Origin: Clostridiales bacterium
Lineage (GTDB): Bacteria > Bacillota > Clostridia > Christensenellales > Aristaeellaceae
Direction: 5' to 3'
Length of the DNA: 36,648 nt
NCBI GenBank assembly: GCA_004557125.1
Contig: SFET01000021.1
Coordinates: 1 to 36,648, forward strand
Position numbers and translations under genes: made by a program. Within the stretch, counting starts at the first letter, position 1, and every line of letters starts with the position of its first letter. Under the pieces are notes generated by a model that had not been told where the DNA came from, did no database searches, and saw nothing but the letters and a program-made list of their open reading frames with translations. Below are positions 1 through 6,696 of the stretch, piece by piece.

Positions 1-112
1 CGATCCCCGCACGGTCTCCCGCGGCGGCGACCGCATCCACGTCGGCTTCGACGTCAACCGCCTCCACTTCTTCGATCACGAAACCGAAAAGACCATCCTC
101 TCCAGGGATTGA
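1..112 (+). CDS. Sugar ABC importer ATP-binding subunit, C-terminal fragment (UgpC/MsmX type)
   Basis: Only the last 36 codons are in the window (frame starting at base 2, TGA at 110-112); the start lies off the left edge. The visible tail contains GDRIHVGFDVNRLHFFDHET. This resembles the final strand of the C-terminal regulatory (TOBE/OB-fold) domain of UgpC/MsmX/MalK-type ATPases, which energise several sugar or glycerol-phosphate importers on the inner face of the membrane. No nucleotide-binding motif is visible because the ATPase domain is outside. A strong terminator follows 10 bases after the stop, so this is the end of its transcript. The family assignment rests on a short tail and the substrate cannot be told. 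Confidence 0.7.
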   Translation, partial: DPRTVSRGGDRIHVGFDVNRLHFFDHETEKTILSRD

Positions 113-122
113 TCGCAACACA

Positions 123-156
123 ACGGCCCGGTGCGGCTTCGCATCGGGCCGTTTTC
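123..156 (+). terminator. Intrinsic terminator after the importer ATPase
   Basis: Arms at 123-135 and 140-152 form a 13-bp stem (one G-T wobble) around the loop gctt, followed by a short T run. It ends the transcript of the partial ATPase gene. Confidence 0.85.
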
Positions 157-206
157 TATCATCCGCAACCTTCCCGCAATCTGAGCTTGCAAAGGAGAAT
201 TCCACA

Positions 207-860
207 ATGAAGAGCATTCCCGGCGCCCGCAAAATCGATCTGTCCTGCGATCCCCGGCGCGATCACTTCGCCTACTTCTCCACCATGGCCTACCCCTACG
301 TGGGGCTGACGGCGCAGGTGGACATCTCTCCCATCGTCGGCTTCCGCCAGCGCACCGGCGCGCCGTTCTTCCTCACGCTGCTCTACTGCGTCGGCCGGGC
401 CGCCAATTCCGTGCCCCAGCTGCGCCAGCGCATCGTGGAGGGCGAGGTCTGGGAATTCGACGCCTGTCTCAGCTCCTTTACCGTAGCCAAGCCGGACGAG
501 ACCTATGCCTACTGCCCGGTGCGCACCGATCTCCCCTTCGATGTCTACCTCACACAGGCGCGCGCGAAGCAAAAAGCCGCCCAGGAGGGCGGCAACATTG
601 AGGAGAGTCCGGAGGAAGCGCTTTCCTGCTACTTCATCAGCTCCCTGCCCTGGATGGGCTACACGGCGCTGGTGCAGCCGGTGCCCAGCCCTGCGGACAG
701 CAATCCACGCATCACCTGGGGGAAGGCAGAGATGCAGGACGGCCGCCTGAAGCTGCCGCTGAGCCTGCTGTGCCACCATGCGCTGGTGGACGGCCTGCAC
801 ATCGCGCGCTTCTATCAGGCGCTGGATCGGGAGCTTGCCCGGCTCGACCTGTCCGAATAA
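207..860 (+). CDS. Chloramphenicol acetyltransferase-like protein
   Basis: A 217-aa protein of the CAT fold, the same length as classical type A CATs. These trimeric cytoplasmic enzymes move an acetyl group from acetyl-CoA to a hydroxyl of the acceptor. Visible are the catalytic motif HHALVDG (H190-H191, D195; H191 would be the general base) and S145 in ISSLPW, which aligns with the CAT serine that stabilises the transition state. The usual HHxVCDG cysteine is Val here, and the chloramphenicol-binding region is not close to known resistance enzymes by eye, so real chloramphenicol resistance is uncertain. The start has AAAGGAGA 9 bases upstream. I see no clear promoter of its own. The stop codon directly abuts the stop of the convergent bioY gene. 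Confidence 0.82.
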   Translation: MKSIPGARKIDLSCDPRRDHFAYFSTMAYPYVGLTAQVDISPIVGFRQRTGAPFFLTLLYCVGRAANSVPQLRQRIVEGEVWEFDACLSSFTVAKPDETYAYCPVRTDLPFDVYLTQARAKQKAAQEGGNIEESPEEALSCYFISSLPWMGYTALVQPVPSPADSNPRITWGKAEMQDGRLKLPLSLLCHHALVDGLHIARFYQALDRELARLDLSE

Positions 861-1412
861 TCAGCGGCCGATGCCCACCTTGCGCAGGCGGCTGCGAATC
901 TGAATGCCCAGCACGGAGGCAACAACCGCCTTCAGCAGGTCCACGCCCACGAAGGGATATACGCAAACGGCCAGCGCGGAGCTCAGGTCATAGCTCGCCA
1001 CATGCATGAACTGCAGCGTGCCGAAGAAATAGCAGATCAGCAGCGCGATCACACAGCCGATCACCGCAAAGACGGTCTCCTTGACGCGGCTGCCGCGATC
1101 CTTCCCGCTGAACAGCGCGATGATCACCGCCATGATCAGGAAGGTCCACAGATAGCCGCCGGTGGGGCCCACCAGCACCGCCGGGCCGCTCTTGCCCGAG
1201 GAGAACACCGGAAGTCCGATCACGCCCAGCAGCAGGTACACCAGCACCGCCGCACCGGCCTCCTTCCAGTTGAGGATCGTGCCCGCCAGCATCACCGCAA
1301 ACACGCCCAGCGTGATCGGCACCGGGCCGATCGGGATGGAAATCGGAGCCAGGATGCACATGACCGCCGCCAGCAGTGCGGCGCGGGTGAGGAACAGGGT
1401 CTTGCTTTTCAT
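861..1412 (-). CDS. bioY: Biotin transporter BioY
   Basis: A 183-aa hydrophobic protein matching BioY, the substrate-binding S component of the ECF-type biotin importer. It binds biotin in the membrane and works alone or with the EcfA/A'/T energy module. Motifs seen are PIGPVPITLGVFAVMLAG (about residues 27-44), the family's hallmark PVPxTxQ/L region, and GPTGGYLW (about 82-89) in the next loop. About six hydrophobic segments fill the length. The ATG is preceded by AAAGGA about 10 bases upstream. The gene is transcribed apart from the ribosomal unit upstream and carries a BirA-like operator, so it should be repressed when biotin is plentiful. No bio synthesis genes are in the window. Confidence 0.95.
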   Translation of the reverse strand: MKSKTLFLTRAALLAAVMCILAPISIPIGPVPITLGVFAVMLAGTILNWKEAGAAVLVYLLLGVIGLPVFSSGKSGPAVLVGPTGGYLWTFLIMAVIIALFSGKDRGSRVKETVFAVIGCVIALLICYFFGTLQFMHVASYDLSSALAVCVYPFVGVDLLKAVVASVLGIQIRSRLRKVGIGR

Positions 1413-1439
1413 GGGTTCGTCATCCTTTCTTTTCGTATA

Positions 1440-1474
1440 ATTGTCAACCCATCAAATCATTTATAGTTGACAAT
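1440..1474 (-). promoter_or_regulatory. BirA-type biotin operator upstream of bioY
   Basis: Perfect 9-bp inverted repeat attgtcaac (1440-1448) / gttgacaat (1466-1474) separated by 17 bases, 28 bases upstream of the bioY start. The half-site and spacing match the operator of the biotin ligase/repressor BirA. A TATAAA box inside the spacer (minus strand) may be the promoter -10, so bound BirA would block RNA polymerase; I see no convincing -35. Confidence 0.85.
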
Positions 1475-1483
1475 CGATCCATG

Positions 1484-1519
1484 AAAGAGCCCCGGCCCCC
1501 AGGGGCAGACCGGAGCCTC
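1484..1519 (-). terminator. Probable terminator after rplA
   Basis: On the minus strand an imperfect GC-rich hairpin (arms 1487-1495 and 1510-1519, one bulge and one wobble) is followed by TTTC. It ends the rpmG-rplA transcript just before the bioY operator. Confidence 0.5.
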
Positions 1520-1534
1520 CCAAATATTCTAAAC

Positions 1535-2221
1535 TCAGAACTTCAGGGAATTGAGCTTGATACCAGGGCCCATGGTGGAGGACAGCACGGCGGACTTGAT
1601 GTAGGTGCCCTTCGCTGCTGCCGGCTTGGCCTTGATGATGGCCTCCATCAGGGTGCGCAGGTTCTCGGTGAGCTTGGCGGCTTCGAAGGACGCCTTGCCG
1701 ACCGGGCAGTGGATGATGGCGGTCTTGTCGACGCGGTACTCCACTTTACCAGCCTTGATATCGCTGATCATGCGGGCGATGTCCGGGGAAACGCTGCCGG
1801 ACTTCGGGTTCGGCATCAGGCCCTTGGGGCCGAGCACGCGGCCCAGACGACCGACGACGCCCATCATATCGGGGGTCGCGACGCAGGCGTCGAACTCGAA
1901 CCAGCCGCCCTGGATCTTCTTGATGATCTCATCATCCGCGATGATATCCGCGCCGGCTGCCTTGGCTTCCTCGATGCGGTTCTCCTTGACGAAGGCAAGC
2001 ACGCGAACGGTCTTGCCGGTGCCGTTGGGGAGCACGACCGCGCCGCGGACCTGCTGGTCAGCGTGGCGGGGATCGACGCCCAGGCGAACAGAGATCTCGA
2101 TGGTCTCGTCAAACTTGGCCTTGGCGGTCTGCTTCACCAGATCAATCGCCTCTTCGGGATCATACTGCTTGGTGCGGTCGATCAGCTTCAAGCTGTCGGA
2201 ATATTTCTTACCCTTACTCAT
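1535..2221 (-). CDS. rplA: 50S ribosomal protein L1
   Basis: A 228-aa protein, the usual bacterial L1 length. L1 forms the mobile L1 stalk of the 50S subunit, moves deacylated tRNA out of the E site and in many bacteria represses its own mRNA. Family motifs include the N-terminal KKYSDSLKLIDRTKQYDP and the signature GRLGRVLGPKGLMPNPKSG near residues 123-141. The gene starts 18 bases after rplK with GAGGAGG in front of the ATG, the standard rplK-rplA pair. A GTGGGAGG-containing hairpin between nusG and rplK is a plausible L1 binding site. L1 is the last gene of this transcript; rplJ, which normally follows, is elsewhere. Confidence 0.98.
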   Translation of the reverse strand: MSKGKKYSDSLKLIDRTKQYDPEEAIDLVKQTAKAKFDETIEISVRLGVDPRHADQQVRGAVVLPNGTGKTVRVLAFVKENRIEEAKAAGADIIADDEIIKKIQGGWFEFDACVATPDMMGVVGRLGRVLGPKGLMPNPKSGSVSPDIARMISDIKAGKVEYRVDKTAIIHCPVGKASFEAAKLTENLRTLMEAIIKAKPAAAKGTYIKSAVLSSTMGPGIKLNSLKF

Positions 2222-2239
2222 TATACATCCTCCTCGTGG

Positions 2240-2635
2240 TCAGACGGGCAAAAGCCCTCCCATGGCGGCCTCAACGGAAGCGGCGTTCAGGTCCTTCATC
2301 TTCAGCTCGGCAATTTCCTTGACCTGAGCCTTGGTGATGTTGGCGACCTTGTCCTTGTTGGGACGTCCGGAAGCGGTCTCGATGCCGCAGGCCTTCTTGA
2401 TCAGAACGGCCGCCGGAGGGGTCTTGGTGATGAAGGTGAAGGAACGATCCTGATAGACGGTGATGACCACCGGGATGATCAGGCCGGCCTGCTTCGCGGT
2501 GCGGTCGTTGAATTCCTTGCAGAATCCGGGGATGTTCACGCCGTGCTGGCCGAGGGCGGGGCCGATCGGCGGTGCGGGCGTAGCCTTGGCGGCAGGAACC
2601 TGCAGCTTGATAAGCGCAGTAACTTTCTTTGCCAT
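2240..2635 (-). CDS. rplK: 50S ribosomal protein L11 with altered, short C-terminus
   Basis: L11 lies at the base of the ribosomal stalk, binds the 23S GTPase centre and is needed for factor-dependent GTP hydrolysis and the RelA response. The N-terminal domain (APPIGPALGQHGVNIPGFCK) and the rRNA-binding domain start (TKTPPAAVLIKKACG, then GRPNKDKVANIT) are normal. The protein is 131 aa rather than about 141. After SVEAAM it reads GGLLPV and stops, so the usual closing stretch containing GTARSMG is missing. Other frames downstream do not restore that motif, so a simple one-base slip does not explain it. Start: ATG with GAGGAGG upstream, 105 bases after nusG. Confidence 0.95.
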   Translation of the reverse strand: MAKKVTALIKLQVPAAKATPAPPIGPALGQHGVNIPGFCKEFNDRTAKQAGLIIPVVITVYQDRSFTFITKTPPAAVLIKKACGIETASGRPNKDKVANITKAQVKEIAELKMKDLNAASVEAAMGGLLPV

Positions 2636-2659
2636 ACTGGGTATCCTCCTCTATTTGAT

Positions 2660-2694
2660 GTGGTGATGCGGGACGGATGAAGCGTCCCTCCCAC
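2660..2694 (-). promoter_or_regulatory. Possible ribosomal protein L1 binding hairpin in the rplK leader
   Basis: In the nusG-rplK gap the minus strand folds as GTGG-GA-GGGACG, loop, CGTCCC-GCATCA-CCAC. The outer GTGG/CCAC helix, the asymmetric internal loop and the inner helix resemble the L1-binding element of 23S rRNA, copies of which lie in L11-L1 mRNAs and allow feedback repression by L1. This is a resemblance by eye, not a covariance match. Confidence 0.5.
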
Positions 2695-2740
2695 TCCCTG
2701 AAACCCGAGCGGTGCGGGCTTACAGTTGGGTTCAACCGGA

Positions 2741-3268
2741 TCAGTCCTCGCGCACGACCTCGTCGTAGTTGAGCTCCACGTCGGTCTCCCGCTTGAGCAT
2801 GGGCACGACGACCTTGATCTTCTGATTCTCCAGATCGATCTGCGTCACCTTGCCCGAGAAGTTCTCAAACAGGCCCGAGAGGATGCGCACGTTGTCGCCC
2901 ACCTGAATGTCGAGTCGCGTCTGGGGGACGGAATCGAACACGGAGGCGAAATCCGTTTCGGACAGGGGCGTAGCCTTGTTGCCGGCCCCCACAAATCCGG
3001 TCACGCCGCGGGTATTTCTCACGATGTACCAGGTTTCCTCGTTCATCAGCATCTTGACCAGAACGTAACCCGGCAGCAGCTTGTGCTGCACCGTGCGGCG
3101 CTTGTTATTCTTGATTTCTACGGCTTCTTCCACCGGAATGCAAACCTCGACGATCTTGTCCTGCAGGCCGTTGTTTTCAACGGACTTCTCCAGGTTGACC
3201 TTCACCTTGTTTTCATATCCGGAATAGGTATGTACCACATACCATTTGATTTCAGAATTCTCTGACAT
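2741..3268 (-). CDS. nusG: Transcription termination/antitermination factor NusG
   Basis: A 175-aa NusG. It binds the clamp of RNA polymerase, modulates pausing and Rho action, and links polymerase to the leading ribosome. The N-terminal NGN domain opens with KWYVVHTYSGYENKV (residues 8-22) and includes PGYVLVKM and RNTRGVTGFVG. The C-terminal KOW domain starts near GDNVRILSGLFENFSG (about 123-138). The ATG has GAGGAG upstream and sits 16 bases after secE, the conserved secE-nusG order. Nothing is unusual in length or motifs. Confidence 0.98.
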   Translation of the reverse strand: MSENSEIKWYVVHTYSGYENKVKVNLEKSVENNGLQDKIVEVCIPVEEAVEIKNNKRRTVQHKLLPGYVLVKMLMNEETWYIVRNTRGVTGFVGAGNKATPLSETDFASVFDSVPQTRLDIQVGDNVRILSGLFENFSGKVTQIDLENQKIKVVVPMLKRETDVELNYDEVVRED

Positions 3269-3284
3269 ATCCTGCTCCTCGGAA

Positions 3285-3530
3285 TCAGAGCGTGATGATC
3301 CAATCGATCAGGGCGCCGGAGCCGAAATCGATCAGGCCAATGATGACGCCCATGATCACCATGAACGCGAACACCACCAGAGAATAGTTCAGCACATCCC
3401 GCTTGGACGGCCAGGTAACCTTCTTGAGCTCGTGCCACATGTTCTTGAAGTAGCGGCCGATGCGCTTGAAGAAATTGCCAATGCGCTGGAAGAAACCGGG
3501 CTTGTCCTTCTTCTCCACTGCGTTTGCCAT
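3285..3530 (-). CDS. secE: Preprotein translocase subunit SecE
   Basis: An 81-aa SecE, the small clamp subunit that stabilises SecY in the protein-conducting channel. The cytoplasmic N-terminus is basic and aromatic (FFQRIGNFFKRIGRYFKN). The conserved amphipathic signature WHELKKVTWPSKRDVLNYS (about 32-50) follows, then one membrane helix (about 51-68). This single-helix form is the usual Gram-positive type. The start has AAGGATG about 8 bases upstream. It lies between rpmG and nusG as in most bacteria. Confidence 0.97.
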   Translation of the reverse strand: MANAVEKKDKPGFFQRIGNFFKRIGRYFKNMWHELKKVTWPSKRDVLNYSLVVFAFMVIMGVIIGLIDFGSGALIDWIITL

Positions 3531-3566
3531 GATTTCACATCCTTGTCTTAACCTTCGGCCGGGAGC

Positions 3567-3728
3567 TTACTTGGTTTCCTTGTGGCTGGTGTGCTTCTTG
3601 CAGAAGCGGCAGTACTTGTTCATCTCGAGACGATCAGGATCGTTCTTCTTGTTCTTCATGGTATTGTAATTGCGCTGCTTGCACTCGGAGCATGCCAGCG
3701 TAACCTTGATGCGCTTATCCGATGCCAA
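3567..3728 (-). CDS. rpmG: 50S ribosomal protein L33, zinc-binding form
   Basis: A 53-aa L33. An open frame continues upstream, but the proper start is TTG at 3726-3728. GGGAGGTG precedes it at good spacing, and the product then begins MASDKRIKVTLACSECK, as in the family. The zinc ribbon is complete: C13-x2-C16 and C40-x2-C43. This is the C+ form of L33, which in Bacillota can be replaced by a zinc-free paralogue under zinc limitation; no second copy is in the window. It is the first gene of the rpmG-secE-nusG-rplK-rplA transcript and has a strong promoter about 115 bases upstream. Confidence 0.96.
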   Translation of the reverse strand: MASDKRIKVTLACSECKQRNYNTMKNKKNDPDRLEMNKYCRFCKKHTSHKETK

Positions 3729-3842
3729 TTTCGACACCTCCCATATCTTTGATGCGGCTCCCGCGGGTTTCGCGGCCGCCGTCAGATCCGTCACAGTTTT
3801 TTGCAACAAAAACAGCAGCCCACAACCGGGGCAGACTATTAA

Positions 3843-3871
3843 ATTATAGAATAGCTTCCCCCAAATTGCAA
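3843..3871 (-). promoter_or_regulatory. Sigma-A promoter for rpmG-secE-nusG-rplK-rplA
   Basis: Minus strand TTGCAA (3866-3871), 17-base spacer, TATAAT (3843-3848). Transcription would start near 3836, leaving a leader of about 108 bases before the TTG of rpmG; part of that leader is GC-rich and could form a hairpin. Confidence 0.85.
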
Positions 3872-3924
3872 GTCCTTCCGCCCGCATGTAGCAAATTTTA
3901 CATAACTGTGGCGGCAATTCTTAC

Positions 3925-3957
3925 GAAAAGGAGGCTGCGACCGTTGCCGCAACCTCC
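3925..3957 (-). terminator. Terminator after rplL
   Basis: Minus-strand stem of 10 bp (arms 3948-3957 and 3930-3939, one T-G wobble, 8-base loop) followed by TTTT. It separates the rplJL unit from the rpmG promoter. Confidence 0.85.
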
Positions 3958-3971
3958 CATCGATTGGCCGA

Positions 3972-4346
3972 TTACTTGATCTCGATCACAGCGCCGGCTT
4001 CTTCGAACTTCTTCTTCATTTCCTCGGCGGCTTCCTTGGCGATGCCCTCGGCCAGAGTGGACGGAGCGCCGTCGACCAGTTCCTTGGCTTCCTTCAGGCC
4101 CAGGCCGGGCTTGACTTCACGCACAACCTTGATGACGTTGAGCTTCTTGGCGCCAGCTTCCTTCAGGATGACGTCGAACTCGGTCTTCTCTTCAGCAGCC
4201 TCGGCGGGTGCGCCGGCAACTGCGCCGCCAGCAACGACGGGAGCCGCTGCGGAAACGCCAAACTTCTCTTCCATTTCCTTGACCAGGTCGGCCAGCTCAA
4301 GGATGGTCATGCTCTCGATTGCGGAGATGATTTCTGCATTCGTCAT
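3972..4346 (-). CDS. rplL: 50S ribosomal protein L7/L12
   Basis: A 124-aa L7/L12, the multi-copy acidic stalk protein that recruits and activates translational GTPases. It shows the N-terminal dimerisation segment (IISAIESMTILELADLVKEMEEKFGV), an Ala/Gly/Pro hinge (about 33-52) and the globular C-terminal domain with KTEFDVILKEAG, KLNVIKVVRE and GLGLKEAKELVDGAP. I chose the ATG at 4346, which has GGAGG 8 bases upstream; a more upstream in-frame ATG at 4361 would lie on the ribosome-binding site. It follows rplJ by 53 bases and is closed by its own terminator, so rpoBC is not directly downstream. Confidence 0.98.
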   Translation of the reverse strand: MTNAEIISAIESMTILELADLVKEMEEKFGVSAAAPVVAGGAVAGAPAEAAEEKTEFDVILKEAGAKKLNVIKVVREVKPGLGLKEAKELVDGAPSTLAEGIAKEAAEEMKKKFEEAGAVIEIK

Positions 4347-4399
4347 GGTTATATCCTCCATTAATGATGTCTTTCTGATGAAAATTGGTTATGCGGCGA

Positions 4400-4903
4400 T
4401 TATTCCTCGCCAGCCTGCTTCTTGCGCAGAGCCTCCACGCAGTACACGAACTTGGACACAGAGCTCATCATGCTGCCCATGATCTTCGCGATGAGGACCT
4501 CCTTGCTCGGCAGGTTCGCCAGCGCCTGCACGCCGGCCTCGTCCAGGAAAGCGCCGTCGCAGATGCCGCACTTGATGGTCATCTTCTTGGCCTTCTTGGA
4601 GAAGTCGCTCAGGATCTTTGCGGGAGCGATCATATCTTCGTAGCCGAAGGCAACCGCCGTCGGGCCCTCCAGATGTGCCGCCAGTCCCTCATAGCCCATC
4701 TCCTTGGTGGCCAGGTTGATCATCGTGTTCTTCAGAACGCAATACTCAACGCCCGCCTGACGGAGCTGGTTGCGAAGCTCGGTATCCTCCGCGACGGTCA
4801 GGCCGCGATAGTCTACCAGAACCACCGTCTGGGCCTTCTCAAACTTCTCTTTGATACCGGCGACGATGTTCTTCTTCGATTCAAGAATCTTCACGTTGGA
4901 CAT
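4400..4903 (-). CDS. rplJ: 50S ribosomal protein L10
   Basis: A 167-aa L10, which anchors L7/L12 dimers to the 50S stalk base and, as the L10-L12 complex, represses its own operon by binding the leader. Seen are the N-terminal rRNA-binding part (KEKFEKAQTVVLVDYRGLTV, then ELRNQLRQAGVEYCVLKNTM) and the C-terminal L12-docking helix rich in Met/Ala/Val (IAKIMGSMMSSVSKFVYCVE). ATG at 4903 was chosen because GAGGTG lies 8 bases before it and the product then begins MSNVKI as expected; the frame itself opens further upstream. An L10 leader and a consensus promoter precede it. Confidence 0.98.
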   Translation of the reverse strand: MSNVKILESKKNIVAGIKEKFEKAQTVVLVDYRGLTVAEDTELRNQLRQAGVEYCVLKNTMINLATKEMGYEGLAAHLEGPTAVAFGYEDMIAPAKILSDFSKKAKKMTIKCGICDGAFLDEAGVQALANLPSKEVLIAKIMGSMMSSVSKFVYCVEALRKKQAGEE

Positions 4904-4940
4904 ATTCAAACACCTCACATTCCCGTCCAGAATCTCGGAC

Positions 4941-5068
4941 AAAGAAAAACCCTTGCGCAAGACGCAAGGGCGGTGTCAATCAACCGTATCCGTTGCGCCT
5001 CGGCGAGCGACCGAACCGGTCTTACGCATGCTGCACTCGCTGTCTATGGCACAGAGCCTTTCAAATCC
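4941..5068 (-). ncRNA. Ribosomal protein L10 leader (autoregulatory 5' UTR)
   Basis: Between promoter and rplJ the minus strand carries the two conserved pieces of the Firmicutes L10 leader, GCCATAGACAGC (about 5040-5051) and GCTCGCCGAGG (about 4999-5009), which form the kink-turn-containing site for the L10-L12 complex. Next is an 8-bp perfect hairpin with a run of five T (4945-4970). The arrangement fits attenuation: bound L10-L12 would favour the terminator and lower rplJL expression. Confidence 0.85.
4944..4970 (-). terminator. Attenuator hairpin in the L10 leader
   Basis: Arms CCCTTGCG (4963-4970) and CGCAAGGG (4950-4957) on the minus strand, 5-base loop, then TTTTT. It sits about 40 bases upstream of rplJ and is probably the regulated terminator of the leader. 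Confidence 0.85.
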
Positions 5069-5075
5069 GGCGATA

Positions 5076-5104
5076 ATTATAGCAAATTCCCCGCTCCCTG
5101 TCAA
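5076..5104 (-). promoter_or_regulatory. Sigma-A promoter for the L10 leader and rplJL
   Basis: Minus strand TTGACA (5099-5104), 17-base spacer, TATAAT (5076-5081): both hexamers match consensus. It is one of the strongest promoters in the window, as expected for ribosomal protein genes. Confidence 0.92.
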
Positions 5105-5257
5105 GCCCCCGCCACAGCTCCGCCCACATTTAACCTGAGGGCCAAACGCCTGCAATATCAGGGCTTTTCGCAGCATTGCGCACCCTTTGCAGCGCAAGGT
5201 TTAACCGAATCCTAACCCAGTTTCCGAATCATTCCCCTTCTATTTTACACGCGCTTG

Positions 5258-5286
5258 TTGCAAAACGGGCAAACATGTGCTAAACT
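5258..5286 (+). promoter_or_regulatory. Promoter for tig
   Basis: TTGCAA (5258-5263), 17 bases, TAAACT (5281-5286), with TG one base upstream of the -10 (extended -10). It lies 54 bases before the tig start. The stretch 5105-5257 between this and the divergent rplJ promoter shows no gene or clear element. Confidence 0.7.
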
Positions 5287-5339
5287 GCAAAAGATGTGAA
5301 AATGTTCAAACTGTTTATCATCGCAGGAGGAGAATTCCA

Positions 5340-6623
5340 ATGACCACCACTTACGAAAAACTGTCTTCCAACAAGGTCAAGCTGAACTTTACCGTCGAGC
5401 CCGAAAAGTTTGAAGAGGGCATCAAGAAGGCCTATCGGAAGATGGTCGGCAAGATCAATATTCCCGGCTTCCGCAGGGGCAAGGCTCCGATGAAGGTCAT
5501 CGAGGCCCACTACGGCGAAAGCGTTTTCTATGAGGATGCCTTCGATGCGATCTTCCCGGAGATCTATCAGGAAGCGCTGAAGGAGCACAATGTCGAGGTC
5601 GTCGATCGTCCCGAGCTGGACGTTGAGCAGATCGGCCGCGGCAAGGAGCTGAAGTTCTCCGTCGAGGTGTTCGTACGCCCCGACGTCACCCTGGGCGAGT
5701 ACAAGAACCTGGGCATCGTCAAGACCGTGGACGAGGTCACCGAGGACGACGTCAAGGCCGAGATCGAGCGCGCCCGCGACCGCGCCTCCCGCTGGATCGA
5801 GGTCACCGACCGCGCCGCCAGGCTGGACGACCAGGTCAACATCAACTACGCCGGCTTCCTGGGCGAGGAGCAGTTCCAGGGCGGCACCGCCGAGAACCAC
5901 GACCTGATCCTGGGCTCCGGCGCGTTCATCCCCGGCTTCGAGGATCAGCTGGTGGGCGCTGAGATCGGCGCGGACGTGGACGTCAACGTCACCTTCCCCG
6001 AGCAGTACCACTCCGAGGAGCTGGCCGGCAAGGCCGTGGTGTTCCACGTGCACGTCAACAGCATCCGCGAGAAGGAAATGCCCGAGCTGGACGAGGACTT
6101 CGTGAAGGAGGTCTCCGAGACCGCCAACACCGTGGATGAGTACAAGGCCGAGATCCGCGAGCGTCTGGAGAGCCAGGCCGAGAACCGCGCCGAATCCGCC
6201 TTCGAGAACGAAGTGATCGAGAAGGTCTGCGAGAATGCCGAGGTGGACATCCCCGCCGCCATGATCGAGGAGCAGATCGACAACATGCTGCGCGACATGG
6301 AGATGCGCATGATGTATCAGGGCATGAAGCTGGACGACTACTTCAAGTACACCGGCCAGACCCGCGAGCAGGTGCGCGAGATGTACAAGCCCAGCGCCGA
6401 GGAGCGCGTCAAGACCCAGCTGGTCGTCGCCGCCGTGATGAAGGCCGAGGAGATCAAGGCTGATGAGGCCGAGATCGACGCCGAGATCGCCAAGTACGCC
6501 GAGCAGAACAAGCAGTCCATGGATGATTTCAAGGGCATGCTGACCGACGGCGACAAGGAGTACTTCGCCGAGATCGCCTCCCTGCAGAAGACCATCGCCT
6601 TCCTGAAGGATCACGCGGAATAA
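5340..6623 (+). CDS. tig: Trigger factor (ribosome-associated chaperone)
   Basis: A 427-aa trigger factor. It docks near L23 at the ribosomal exit tunnel and shelters nascent chains. Domains in order are the N-terminal ribosome-binding domain with the signature GFRRGKAP (about 44-51), an FKBP-like prolyl isomerase domain (about 160-245, with LILGSGAFIPGFEDQLVG), and the long helical C-terminal cradle. The ATG at 5340 is used because GCAGGAGGAG sits just before it; the frame opens earlier at 5277 but that stretch looks like leader. It precedes clpP-clpX, the common tig-clpP-clpX order. A hairpin follows, and clpP has its own -10 box, so the genes may be transcribed separately. Confidence 0.98.
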   Translation: MTTTYEKLSSNKVKLNFTVEPEKFEEGIKKAYRKMVGKINIPGFRRGKAPMKVIEAHYGESVFYEDAFDAIFPEIYQEALKEHNVEVVDRPELDVEQIGRGKELKFSVEVFVRPDVTLGEYKNLGIVKTVDEVTEDDVKAEIERARDRASRWIEVTDRAARLDDQVNINYAGFLGEEQFQGGTAENHDLILGSGAFIPGFEDQLVGAEIGADVDVNVTFPEQYHSEELAGKAVVFHVHVNSIREKEMPELDEDFVKEVSETANTVDEYKAEIRERLESQAENRAESAFENEVIEKVCENAEVDIPAAMIEEQIDNMLRDMEMRMMYQGMKLDDYFKYTGQTREQVREMYKPSAEERVKTQLVVAAVMKAEEIKADEAEIDAEIAKYAEQNKQSMDDFKGMLTDGDKEYFAEIASLQKTIAFLKDHAE

Positions 6624-6696
6624 TTTTGCACGCAGGGTTCAAGAATAATCGCAAGGGCGCACTTGAACCCGCGCAACTGAATGAAGCCATGAGGGC

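Noticed and set aside
207..860. Calling the CAT-like gene a chloramphenicol resistance gene (cat)
   Set aside because: The catalytic residues are present, but the CDG cysteine is Val and many CAT-fold proteins act on other substrates; sequence alone does not support resistance.
5280..6614. Minus-strand frame covering the trigger factor gene
   Set aside because: Leu/Val/Asp/His repeats mirror codon bias of tig; tig has every family motif.
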